Origin: an uncultured Lachnospiraceae bacterium
GTDB taxonomy: Bacteria > Bacillota > Clostridia > Lachnospirales > Lachnospiraceae
Assembly (NCBI GenBank): GCA_910579615.1
Contig: CAJTUA010000019.1
Coordinates: forward strand, 19,395-83,394
DNA: 64,000 nt
Reading direction: 5' to 3'
Position 1 is the first letter of the stretch. Every line of letters starts with the position of its first letter. Shown piece after piece: positions 7,827 to 15,561 of the stretch. The position numbers and the translations under genes were made by a program. The notes under the pieces were generated by a model that worked only from the letters and a program-made list of their open reading frames with translations, made no database searches and was not told where the DNA came from.

Positions 7827-8446
7827 TATGCGTACACCTCCTCAATCTTAGCAACAGCATCCTTTGTGATTACCAGGCTGTCATACTTTACGATATCATA
7901 CACATTGATTGCGTTGAACAGCGAAGTCCTCACATTCGGGATATTCCTTGCGGAGAGGATAACCTTCTCATCCTTCTCGCCAAGGACAACCAAAGCCTTG
8001 TTTACCTTCAGGTTATTTAATACGCCTGCCATCTTCTTTGTCTTGATTTCATCAAGTGTCAGTGCGTCAAGGACATAAATCTTGTTGTCCGCAACCCTTG
8101 AAGTCAGCGCGGACTTTACCGCGAATGCCTTTTCCTTCTTATTCATCTTAAAGGAATAATCCCTCGGCTTTGGAGCGAATACAACGCCGCCGCCCTTCCA
8201 CTGCGGAGCCCTCGTTGAACCCTGCCTTGCATGGCCGGTTCCCTTCTGCTTCCACGGCTTCCTGCCGCCGCCGCGAACTTCCGCGCGTGTCTTTGCGCTC
8301 TGCGTGCCCTGGCGCTTGTTCGCAAGCTGGCTGACAACTGCCATATGCATCAAATGCTCATTTACTTTTACACCGAAGACCGCGTCGTTTAACTCCATCG
8401 AGCCAACTTCATTGCCTTCCATATTATAAACCTTTACGTTCGCCAT
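7826..8446 (-). CDS. rplD: 50S ribosomal protein L4
   Basis: A 206-residue L4. The extended tunnel loop is visible around residues 50-95 (RQGTQSAKTRAEVRGGGRKPWKQKGTGHARQGSTRAPQWKGGGVVF, quoted here only as location: conserved GGGRKPWKQKGTG core). In proteobacteria L4 regulates its own S10 operon through the leader; whether that occurs here is unknown, though this operon also has a long leader. It is preceded by GGAGG and follows rplC. Confidence 0.98.
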   Translation of the reverse strand: MANVKVYNMEGNEVGSMELNDAVFGVKVNEHLMHMAVVSQLANKRQGTQSAKTRAEVRGGGRKPWKQKGTGHARQGSTRAPQWKGGGVVFAPKPRDYSFKMNKKEKAFAVKSALTSRVADNKIYVLDALTLDEIKTKKMAGVLNNLKVNKALVVLGEKDEKVILSARNIPNVRTSLFNAINVYDIVKYDSLVITKDAVAKIEEVYA

Positions 8447-8474
8447 TTTCGTGTTCCTCCTTTCCTAAAGCATT

Positions 8475-9110
8475 CTAGTTTGCGCTCTTGACCGTCTCTT
8501 TAAGCATAACAAGTGCCTTCTTCGGTCCTGGCACAGCACCCTTTACAAGGATTAAATTGTTCTCCGCATCCACACGGACAACCTCAAGATTCTGTACGGT
8601 AGCCCTAACATGGCCCATCTGGCCTGGCATATGCTTGCCCTTGAACACGCGGCCCGGTGTCGTTGCCGGTCCGTTCGAACCGGCATGCCTGTGGTACTTG
8701 GAACCATGTCCCATCGGTCCCCTGGAAAGTCCGTGGCGCTTAATCGCACCCTGGAAACCCTTACCTTTCGTCGTCCCGGTCGCATCGATGTGGTCACCTG
8801 CCGCAAAGATATCCGCCTTGATTTCCTGGCCTACCTTGTAATCAGCTGCATTCTCAAACCTGAATTCCTTAAGAAATCTCTTATTGGCAACACCCGCCTT
8901 CGCGAAATGTCCCTTCCTCGGCTTATTCACAAGAACATCCCTGATCTCGCCAAAGCCAACCTGCACTGCATTGTAACCGTCGGTCTCCGTGGTCTTGACC
9001 TGTGTCACCGCACAAGGACCTGCCTGCAATACAGTTACCGGAATAAAAACTCCGTTCTCGCCGAAAATCTGCGTCATGCCGACCTTCGTAGCTAAAATAG
9101 CCTTCTTCAT
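8475..9110 (-). CDS. rplC: 50S ribosomal protein L3
   Basis: A 211-residue L3, one of the first proteins to bind 23S rRNA, with a loop reaching towards the peptidyl-transferase centre. It begins MKKAILATKVGMTQIFGENG and contains GTTKGKGFQGAIKRHG and GPMGHGSKYHRHAGSNGP, the central-loop signatures. The ATG follows AGGAGG at seven bases. The upstream spacer to rpsJ is 256 bases long and structured (separate entry). Confidence 0.98.
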   Translation of the reverse strand: MKKAILATKVGMTQIFGENGVFIPVTVLQAGPCAVTQVKTTETDGYNAVQVGFGEIRDVLVNKPRKGHFAKAGVANKRFLKEFRFENAADYKVGQEIKADIFAAGDHIDATGTTKGKGFQGAIKRHGLSRGPMGHGSKYHRHAGSNGPATTPGRVFKGKHMPGQMGHVRATVQNLEVVRVDAENNLILVKGAVPGPKKALVMLKETVKSAN

Positions 9111-9138
9111 AACTTTGCACCTCCTGTTGAATCTACAG

Positions 9139-9366
9139 CGGATTGGGTTTCCCCAATCATCCTAGATGGTCTAATACCGGAGCCTGGCTTAAGCGTTTTT
9201 GGGAAACAAATCCCAAACCTTCCCAAGCCTTTGGTGCACCTTATGGCACAAATCACTTCCATGACTTCCTAATATATAAACCCTAAGGATTTCTTACTTC
9301 ATTTTTTCTTAAGATGAATCGTCTTAGTTCCCTTTTGCGAAACGAAAATATCCCGCCCGGAAAAGC
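9139..9366 (-). other. long structured spacer between rpsJ and rplC
   Basis: Spacers between S10 and L3 genes are usually a few tens of bases; this one is 256. In the transcribed sense a 7-bp stem GATTGGG/CCCAATC closes a GAAA tetraloop at 9141-9158, about 30 bases before the rplC ribosome binding site. A second 7-bp stem TTTGGGA/TCCCAAA lies at 9198-9217, and a GTGC/GCAC pair lies further upstream. No U tract follows, so they do not look like simple terminators. A cis-acting RNA that controls rplC translation or processing is one possibility. Confidence 0.45.
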
Positions 9367-9684
9367 TTATTTCGTTTTCATCTTAATATCGATGTACACG
9401 CCGGCAGGCATCTCAAGCCTGTAAAGCACGTCAATCGTCTTCTGGGTCGGGGCAATGATATCAATCAGCCTCTTGTGGGTTCTCTGCTCGAACTGCTCTC
9501 TCGAATCCTTGTACTTGTGTACGGCACGCAGAATCGTCACAATCTCCTTCTTGGTCGGTAACGGCACCGGTCCGCTCACCTTCGTACCCGTCTTCTTTAC
9601 CGTCTCAATGATTTTTGCAGCAGATGCATCGATAAGCTGATGGTCATATGCCTTCAATGTAATTCTCATTACCTGACTTGCCAT
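9367..9684 (-). CDS. rpsJ: 30S ribosomal protein S10
   Basis: A 105-residue S10 (NusE), which also acts in transcription antitermination with NusB. Signatures are MRITLKAYDHQLIDASAAKI and GPVPLPTKKEIVTILRA, ending ALYRLEMPAGVYIDIK-like (actual text VLYRLEMPAGVYIDIKMKTK). The ATG at 9684 follows AAAAGGAGG; the upstream frame to 9714 lacks a binding site. It is the first gene of the S10-spc operon, with a leader of about 325 bases from the promoter at 10018-10046. Confidence 0.97.
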   Translation of the reverse strand: MASQVMRITLKAYDHQLIDASAAKIIETVKKTGTKVSGPVPLPTKKEIVTILRAVHKYKDSREQFEQRTHKRLIDIIAPTQKTIDVLYRLEMPAGVYIDIKMKTK

Positions 9685-9714
9685 AAAAAAAGTCGCCTCC
9701 TTTTCGCACTTCAT

Positions 9715-10017
9715 TGCAGTACGACAAGCGGTGACTGTACACTCACCCGTGTGTTTCGTGAGCGCCGGAAATGAAAAGACCGGAGCATAACCTTCCCCGG
9801 TGCCTTAAGGCTCATCCCGAAAGCCCGTCTGACACGGTTCTTCTGCGGCAGCAGAAAACTTTCTGCATTCCAGAAAATTCCTGCAAAACAGAAATATTTA
9901 TCTGTACAGTGACTTGTCGCCAGTTTATATAACTTGACATTCGCTCCACGGAAAACCTGCCCTATGGCACGGGCAGCAACCTCACGCTTCTACGCTATCA
10001 ACGTCACAACGCCCACT
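9715..10017 (-). other. S10 operon leader with hairpins
   Basis: About 325 untranslated bases lie between the predicted transcription start near 10011 and rpsJ. Visible stems, in the transcribed sense, are an ACCGG/CCGGT hairpin at 9779-9801 followed by CTTTTC, which resembles a weak terminator or attenuator, and a GGTGA/TCACC hairpin at 9730-9747 just before the rpsJ binding site. CAGAAA/TTTCTG pairs lie further upstream. A long leader suits autogenous control of ribosomal protein synthesis, but the regulator is not shown by the sequence. Confidence 0.45.
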
Positions 10018-10046
10018 ATTATACCTGAGAAAATCTGATATTGCAA
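10018..10046 (-). promoter_or_regulatory. S10 operon promoter
   Basis: On the minus strand TTGCAA (10041-10046) is followed after exactly 17 bases by a perfect TATAAT (10018-10023). This is the strongest sigma-A-type promoter upstream of rpsJ and predicts a start near 10011. No other gene intervenes, so it probably drives the whole ribosomal cluster. Confidence 0.8.
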
Positions 10047-10129
10047 GCACTTTCTCAAATTTTTTCCATATTCAGCGAACAAAAATTAATGAAATTTTAT
10101 CCAAAGTTTTATGCAATCTGCACAAATAC

Positions 10130-12103
10130 TCAAATAAAACTTTCCTCCTGCTTTGCTTTCACCGTTTCCACCTGCATCTCAAACGGCTGCAGGCTGACCT
10201 GTCTTTCATCGAGTACAAACTCCTGTGCCTTTGTGGTATTGTTAAAGATAAAACGCGCAAAAAACCCGTCTTTGCTGCGCGTGGTAACCTCCACATGGTC
10301 CGGCAGCCCTTCCACAAAATCAATCCCGCATTTTTGCAAAATCTCCCCCACAAGGCGGATATACAGCTCCCGCTCACCGACCGTCCCGATATAGTACGCC
10401 GTGCCGTCGCCGTACTTATTTTCGGTAATCGCCGCGCTCCCTTTATAAAACTCGCTGTCGTAGCAGGCAAGCACACGCGTTTCCTCACCCTCCGGCTTTA
10501 AAATATCGCACCACTGCTTTGCCCGGTATTCCGCGCCGTCCAAGAACCGGATTGTCACATTGTCATAGCCGACCGGGTCGTACTCCAAAACGCGGCAGCC
10601 CACAAGCTTGCGGTACGGCGCAGGCAATGGCTCCATAATACAGTTGTTGTACGCATCCTTCACGCCGCTGCGGTTCGTAAAAACCACCGTGCCGCCGTCC
10701 TCTACAAAAGTGTATAACCGCCTCACCACCTCCGGGTTCGTCACATACATTTGCGGCGCAATGACAAGCCGGTAGCCCAAAAGCTCCTCGTCCTCCCCGA
10801 TGATGTCAATATTCACCCCGTACTTCGTCAATGCCTCGTGGAATAATTTCAGCTGTTCATAGTAGTACATCCCGTTTGTCTGCGGCTGAATCTTAAAGGC
10901 GTACTCATTGTCGGACGAATACAGAATCGCAACCTTTGAGACAATCCGTGTCCCCACAAGGGCTTTTAACTCCTCCGCCGCCAGGCAGAGCTTTTCAAAT
11001 TCGGCAAAACGCCTGCCCGGCACATTGGAATGGTCAATCAGCCCGTGCCAGTACATTTCCGCACCAGAAACCGCCGTCCTCCACCGAAAATGCACCACCG
11101 CGTCCGCCCCGTGGGCAAACGCCTGCAGCGAATACCCGGAAAGCATTCCCGGATACGGCGTCCTCACCATCGGCGCCCAACAGCCGGGACCGCCGCTCAG
11201 TTCCTCCATCACGCAAAAATTCTGGCGTTTTACCCCGCGCATCAAATCCAGGTGGAACGCATGGGAATAAAACTCTTTCTCATCCTCCGGCAGCTTCGTT
11301 GGCGGGTAATTATCATAGGAAACAAAATCAAGCCCCGCAAATGTCCTGTAAAAATCCGGCATGTTCTCGCAGAACCAGACATTCGTCGTAATCTTTGCCC
11401 CCGGGCAATTCCTGCGGATAATTTCCGTCTGCATCTTTACATACTCTATCATATCATCCGACGCAAAACGGTTAAAATCAAGCATGTAGGCAGGGTTTAA
11501 CCACGCGGCAGGATAATTGCCAAGCGGCGGGTCAATCTGTTCCCATGTGGAGTATTCCCCGCTCCAGACTTCATTGCCGTAGAGGCGGTTGATGGTATCC
11601 AAATCCCCGTACTTCTTTTTCAGCCAGGCACGGTATTTTTCCGTGCATTTTTTGCAGAAACAGAAATTCGCCTCCAGTTCATTGTCAATCTGCCACGCCA
11701 CCACCGCCTCATTCTGCGCGTAACGCTTTGTCATCCGCTCGATGATTTCCTTCGCGTGCCGCAAAAAATCCGGATGGTTATAGCAGCGGTGCCCGCGTAT
11801 CCCAATCGGGTTAATCTTCCCGTCGCGCCCTGCCGGAACCGCATCCGGGTATTTCTCCACAAGCCAGCGCGGCGGCGCATTCGTCGGCGTACCGAGGATA
11901 ACATGAATCCCCCGCTCCTTAAAAACCGCGGTAATCTCATCCAGCCACGAAAAATCATAGACACCCTCGCGCGGCTCCAGCCTGCTCCACGCAAACTCCG
12001 CCATGCGCACCAGCTTCACGCCCGTTTTCTGCATCAAATCCGCATCCGGCACCCAGAGCTCCTTCGCCCAATGCTCCGGATAATAGTCCACACCAATGAC
12101 CAT
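10130..12103 (-). CDS. beta-galactosidase, glycoside hydrolase family 42
   Basis: A 657-residue GH42 enzyme that would hydrolyse terminal beta-galactosides such as those from lactose or plant galactans. The N-terminal TIM barrel starts GVDYYPEHW. The acid/base Glu142 is in WQIDNELEANF and the nucleophile Glu300 in FCVMEELSGG. Cys107, Cys148, Cys150 and Cys153 match the zinc cluster known in the family. A trimerisation-type middle domain and small beta domain follow. No signal peptide is seen, so the enzyme is probably cytoplasmic. The ATG at 12103 follows AAGGAGGGG; frame upstream is open but lacks a site. It is the third gene of the operon starting at 14592. Confidence 0.93.
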   Translation of the reverse strand: MVIGVDYYPEHWAKELWVPDADLMQKTGVKLVRMAEFAWSRLEPREGVYDFSWLDEITAVFKERGIHVILGTPTNAPPRWLVEKYPDAVPAGRDGKINPIGIRGHRCYNHPDFLRHAKEIIERMTKRYAQNEAVVAWQIDNELEANFCFCKKCTEKYRAWLKKKYGDLDTINRLYGNEVWSGEYSTWEQIDPPLGNYPAAWLNPAYMLDFNRFASDDMIEYVKMQTEIIRRNCPGAKITTNVWFCENMPDFYRTFAGLDFVSYDNYPPTKLPEDEKEFYSHAFHLDLMRGVKRQNFCVMEELSGGPGCWAPMVRTPYPGMLSGYSLQAFAHGADAVVHFRWRTAVSGAEMYWHGLIDHSNVPGRRFAEFEKLCLAAEELKALVGTRIVSKVAILYSSDNEYAFKIQPQTNGMYYYEQLKLFHEALTKYGVNIDIIGEDEELLGYRLVIAPQMYVTNPEVVRRLYTFVEDGGTVVFTNRSGVKDAYNNCIMEPLPAPYRKLVGCRVLEYDPVGYDNVTIRFLDGAEYRAKQWCDILKPEGEETRVLACYDSEFYKGSAAITENKYGDGTAYYIGTVGERELYIRLVGEILQKCGIDFVEGLPDHVEVTTRSKDGFFARFIFNNTTKAQEFVLDERQVSLQPFEMQVETVKAKQEESFI

Positions 12104-12188
12104 AATTCCCCTCCTTACTGTCCCTGTGCAAAGCAATCCCTGCACCCATACGAAAGGGAACAAATCCCTGCCCCCCTCCAAAACACTT

Positions 12189-13076
12189 TCACCCGTTTCG
12201 TACCGCTTCCCACCTGCCCGACGCCCCGCACGGCAGTACCAGACCGTTTGCGCTCACCGGCAGGCCAATTTCCTCCGCCTCCACGCTTCCCGCAAAGCGC
12301 CCCATCGCAAGCCCCAGCAAATACCCCAGCACCGCAGGCTGCAGCCCTGTCGTATAAGAATTTATCAGGAAAAACAGCGGTTTTTCCTTCAGCACATCCA
12401 CACAGAGCTCCACAAACGCATAGATGTTCTCCTCAATCTTCCAGATTTCCCCTTTTGGTCCGCGCCCGTAGGACGGCGGGTCCATAATCACCGCATCGTA
12501 GCGGTTCCCGCGCCGAATCTCGCGCTCCACAAACTTCTGGCAGTCATCCACAATATAGCGGATGGGCGCGTCCGCAAGCCCCGATAATGCCGCATTCTCC
12601 TTCGCCCATGTCACCATGCCCTTCGACGCGTCCACATGCGTCACCGCCGCGCCCGCCGCAGCCGCCGCCACCGTCGCGCCGCCCGTGTAGGCAAAAAGGT
12701 TCAGCACCCGGACGGGCTCCCCTCCGCCACGCCGCGCCGTTTCTTCCCTGATAATTTTTGAAAACCAGTCCCAGTTGACCGCCTGTTCCGGAAAAAGCCC
12801 CGTGTGCTTAAACGAAAAAGGCTGCAAATTAAACTTTAAGCTTCCATAAGAAATCTGCCACTGCTTTGGCAAATCAAAAAACTCCCACTCCCCGCCGCCT
12901 TTTTTGCTGCGGTGGTAATGCGCGTTCGGCTTTTTCCATCCTGCGTGCCCCCTCGCCGTATTCCAGATGACCTGCGGGTCCGGGCGCACAAGCACATACC
13001 CTGCCCAACGCTCAAGCTTCTCCCCGCCGGAAGTGTCAAGCACCTCGTAATCCTTCCAATTTTCTGCAATCCACAT
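12189..13076 (-). CDS. class I SAM-dependent RNA methyltransferase-like protein
   Basis: A 295-residue protein with a Rossmann methyltransferase core. The SAM-binding motif I is LNLFAYTGG at residues 125-133, and motif IV DPPSYGRGP at 199-207 is of the DPPxY type seen in RlmI/RlmL-like rRNA methyltransferases. The first 120 residues are a family-specific N-terminal region (ENWKDYEVLDTSGGEKLERW). The target base is unknown. The start at 13076 follows a GGGGGAA site. It lies 85 bases upstream of the beta-galactosidase and 76 bases after the glycosidase-like gene, so it is probably cotranscribed with them although the function seems unrelated. Confidence 0.85.
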   Translation of the reverse strand: MWIAENWKDYEVLDTSGGEKLERWAGYVLVRPDPQVIWNTARGHAGWKKPNAHYHRSKKGGGEWEFFDLPKQWQISYGSLKFNLQPFSFKHTGLFPEQAVNWDWFSKIIREETARRGGGEPVRVLNLFAYTGGATVAAAAAGAAVTHVDASKGMVTWAKENAALSGLADAPIRYIVDDCQKFVEREIRRGNRYDAVIMDPPSYGRGPKGEIWKIEENIYAFVELCVDVLKEKPLFFLINSYTTGLQPAVLGYLLGLAMGRFAGSVEAEEIGLPVSANGLVLPCGASGRWEAVRNG

Positions 13077-13152
13077 CGTTATTCCCCCCGTCGGAATGTT
13101 TGGCATTACGCCCTGCGAACCCTTTTCCTCACGCGCTGTCCCCCGCCCTTTC

Positions 13153-14592
13153 CTACTTCTCCACCGGCTCAAACCTCACCCGCAGCTTCGGCAGCTTTTC
13201 TACCGTTGTGTAAGTATTCAGCAAACCATCCGGCGCGTCAAGGTCGTTCTCCCCGCTCGCAGGCGGCGCAAAAATCTTCATTGTCAAATCACATGGCCCA
13301 TCCAGCGGCTTTTCATAAAACGCGCTCATCAGGTCAATCACCTTCACCTTCGGGGAGCGGTAGAACCATCTGCCATTCAACTCAATCATCAGGTTCGTCT
13401 CATCCTCGAAATACAGCTCACAAAAATGCGGGTTGCCCTCAAAATGCACCGGGACTGCAAGCCCGTCCGCATCCTCCGCACCGCCCCAGCGCAAGGTTGC
13501 CGGGAAGGAAACCTCCCCCTCCTTCTGCGTCATCTGCGGGCAGAAATAGTCGTCGTGGATAATCTCCTTGTAAGCGGCAAGCAGCGGCTGCGCGATGCCG
13601 ACCTGCGCATTGTTCGGGTCCTCAATCTCAAGCCCGAGCCTGCCCCTGTCACGGAACTGGTACATCGAGAAATTTGTAAACCACTCTGCATTCTCTTTCT
13701 TAATCAAATCACAGAATTCCTGTACCATCTTCACCTGGTCATACGGTCCGGTCACATCGCCGTCCGCATTGAGCTCGCTCATCATCATCGGCTTTGCCGC
13801 CCCGCCGTTTAACTCCTTAAAACGCTCATAGGTACGCTTTGTGTACTCGAAGATGTCATGGACATCGCCGCGGCTGTGGGATTTTCCCCCGCGCTCCGCC
13901 ACATCGTAAGGCCAGCCCCAGTGCAGCGCAAAATACTTGTCAATCGACCACATATCCGCATCGCGCACCGCCTGCGCAAAGCAATCCTCCTTCTCAATCT
14001 CGGTCTTGCCCGCGTCCACGCCGCCCGTGCACAGAATCGTCTGCACATTTGGCGCATATTCTTTTAAAATCGCGCAGAAATGGCTGTAAAACTCACCGAT
14101 TTCCTTGTAGGTGCTTCGCTTTGTGAAGCTGAACCAATCCCCGGTGCACTCGTGGTTGATGCGCAGCATCATGCGCCCGAACGGCTTTAAATCCCTCGCA
14201 ATCGCAACCAGATGCTCGTCCGTCACATGCGGGTCAATCGTCATGGTCAGCGTGACATCCTGCCCATGCCTGCGCACATCCCGCATAAAAGTAAATGGCT
14301 CATCTTCTGTATTTCCATTTAAACCGCCCTTGTATGTAAAATAATCATCGTAAGGGTAATCCCACGCAAACGATACATTCGGGTTGGCATGTACCACACT
14401 CACCCTTCCCGGCCATCCCTCATCGAGCGGATAGTAGCAGTACATCAGGCTAATCGAGCGGTGCGGCCGCCCAAGCGTCTGCAAGATATAATCCTGGTTC
14501 ACGTACTCCCCGCGCTCCGAACCATCCCCTAAGTCCACCGCGCATTTTGCCTTCCCCATATGCAGGGAATATGCCTTTAATTCATCACCCAT
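13153..14592 (-). CDS. putative glycoside hydrolase, clan GH-A-like fold, family unclear
   Basis: A 479-residue protein. RINHECTGDWFSF (Glu148) resembles the strand-4 acid/base motif of clan GH-A enzymes, most like GH26, and MMMSELNADGDV (Glu273) would supply the strand-7 nucleophile. The region around HWGWPYD and the Trp-rich barrel fit a sugar cleft. Residues after about 370 look like a small beta-rich accessory domain. No signal peptide is present. The ATG at 14592 follows GGAGG. It is first in an operon with the methyltransferase and GH42 genes, behind a promoter with a cre-like site, which supports a role in sugar use. I cannot assign a family; it may be an unclassified one. Confidence 0.6.
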   Translation of the reverse strand: MGDELKAYSLHMGKAKCAVDLGDGSERGEYVNQDYILQTLGRPHRSISLMYCYYPLDEGWPGRVSVVHANPNVSFAWDYPYDDYFTYKGGLNGNTEDEPFTFMRDVRRHGQDVTLTMTIDPHVTDEHLVAIARDLKPFGRMMLRINHECTGDWFSFTKRSTYKEIGEFYSHFCAILKEYAPNVQTILCTGGVDAGKTEIEKEDCFAQAVRDADMWSIDKYFALHWGWPYDVAERGGKSHSRGDVHDIFEYTKRTYERFKELNGGAAKPMMMSELNADGDVTGPYDQVKMVQEFCDLIKKENAEWFTNFSMYQFRDRGRLGLEIEDPNNAQVGIAQPLLAAYKEIIHDDYFCPQMTQKEGEVSFPATLRWGGAEDADGLAVPVHFEGNPHFCELYFEDETNLMIELNGRWFYRSPKVKVIDLMSAFYEKPLDGPCDLTMKIFAPPASGENDLDAPDGLLNTYTTVEKLPKLRVRFEPVEK

Positions 14593-14701
14593 AACAAATC
14601 CTCCAATCTCCGATTGTTTTTTCAGCGCATTCCATTCGCTGTACTGGACGTATTTTGTGTTTATCCCGCCCACGCGGCAACCTCCGCCACCGTCCACCCC
14701 C

Positions 14702-14730
14702 ATCATAGCAAAGCTGTGGCCAAAAAGCAA
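14702..14730 (-). promoter_or_regulatory. promoter of glycosidase operon
   Basis: On the minus strand TTGCTT (14725-14730) and TATGAT (14702-14707) are separated by exactly 17 bases. The predicted start lies about 105 bases upstream of the glycosidase ATG at 14592. Confidence 0.65.
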
Positions 14731-14744
14731 GTTAAACGTTTTCG
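14731..14744. promoter_or_regulatory. cre-like or LacI-type operator
   Basis: GTTAAACGTTTTCG contains the palindromic core AAACGTTT and matches 7 of the 10 fixed positions of the CcpA cre consensus (TGWAANCGNTNWCA). It abuts the -35 element of the glycosidase promoter, where catabolite repression or a LacI-family regulator could act. The match is imperfect. Confidence 0.35.
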
Positions 14745-14769
14745 TTCGCCCCATCTTTTACAAAAACAG

Positions 14770-14797
14770 TTGCATTTTTTTTAATATATGGTACAAT
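14770..14797 (+). promoter_or_regulatory. promoter of the 14961 gene
   Basis: TTGCAT (14770-14775) and TACAAT (14792-14797) are spaced by 16 bases. The start would be near 14804, leaving a leader of about 157 bases before the ATG at 14961. The leader includes a TGCA-AAAAAC-TGCA small hairpin but nothing I recognise as a riboswitch. Confidence 0.6.
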
Positions 14798-14960
14798 TTA
14801 GCTGTTATACTGCGAAATCGGGCAAGGAAGCGCTCACCGGCCCATCCGCGGCGGATGCCTGCTGCCTTAGCGTACAAAATTCCTTGTGCGCCCGCGCATA
14901 ACAAAAAACTACGCGCCGTGCAAAAAACTGCACAGGGCGCAGAAAAGAGGGAGGATTATC

Positions 14961-15461
14961 ATGCCAACATGGGCAATTGTGGTACTTATCATTCTTGCTG
15001 TTCTAGTTGTAGCGTTCATTGCGCTCGCGATTTACGCGAATAAGCTGCAAAAAAAATCTGAAGCGTCCCAGGAGCAGATTCGCGCCGGGGCACAGACATA
15101 TTCCATCCTTGTGATTGACAAAAAAAGGATGAAGCTAAAAGAAGCCGGTTTCCCGCAGCTTGTCATTGACCAGACACCGAGGGCACTGCGCGGGGCAAAG
15201 GTTCCGGTCGTCAAGGCGAAAATCGGTCCGAAGGTGGCAAACCTGATGTGCGATGAGAAAATTTTTGACCTCATCCCGGTCAAAAAGGAAGTAAAGGCTG
15301 TGATGAACGGTATCTACATTATGGATGTGAAGGGACTGCGCGGCGGCCTGGAGCAGAAGCCGGAAAAGCAAAGCTGGTTGAAGCGCACGCGCGCAAAACT
15401 CCAGAAAAAGGCCGATATGGCAAACAAGGAATTGGAGGCAGAAAAGAAAAAGAAAAAATAA
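14961..15461 (+). CDS. membrane-anchored protein of unknown function
   Basis: A 166-residue protein with one N-terminal membrane segment (residues 4-26, AIVVLIILAVLVVAFIALAI) and a basic, soluble C-terminal part facing presumably the cytoplasm. The core TYSILVIDKKRMKLKEAGFPQ and KVPVVKAKIGPKVANLM looks conserved in clostridial proteins that I recall only as hypothetical. The tail is rich in Lys and Glu. The ATG at 14961 follows GAGGGAGG; the frame upstream is open but without a site. It is monocistronic, with its own promoter and a strong terminator. Confidence 0.8.
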   Translation: MPTWAIVVLIILAVLVVAFIALAIYANKLQKKSEASQEQIRAGAQTYSILVIDKKRMKLKEAGFPQLVIDQTPRALRGAKVPVVKAKIGPKVANLMCDEKIFDLIPVKKEVKAVMNGIYIMDVKGLRGGLEQKPEKQSWLKRTRAKLQKKADMANKELEAEKKKKK

Positions 15462-15463
15462 GG

Positions 15464-15503
15464 GAACCGGGAATGAACCCCCACGCGGATTCATTCCCGG
15501 TTC
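15464..15503. terminator. bidirectional terminator
   Basis: A perfect 14-bp inverted repeat, GAACCGGGAATGAA (15464-15477) and its complement (15490-15503), with a 12-base loop and TTT following, lies between the convergent genes ending at 15461 and 15562. Confidence 0.8.
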
Positions 15504-15561
15504 TTTGCTGTGAAAGGGGCATCTTCCAGGCATCCATGCAAAACCTTTGCCCCTTTCCCAT

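Noticed and set aside
11756..12487. 243-codon plus-strand open frame opposite GH42 and the methyltransferase
   Set aside because: It crosses two real genes and their spacer in antisense and is Pro/Arg/His-rich without motifs.
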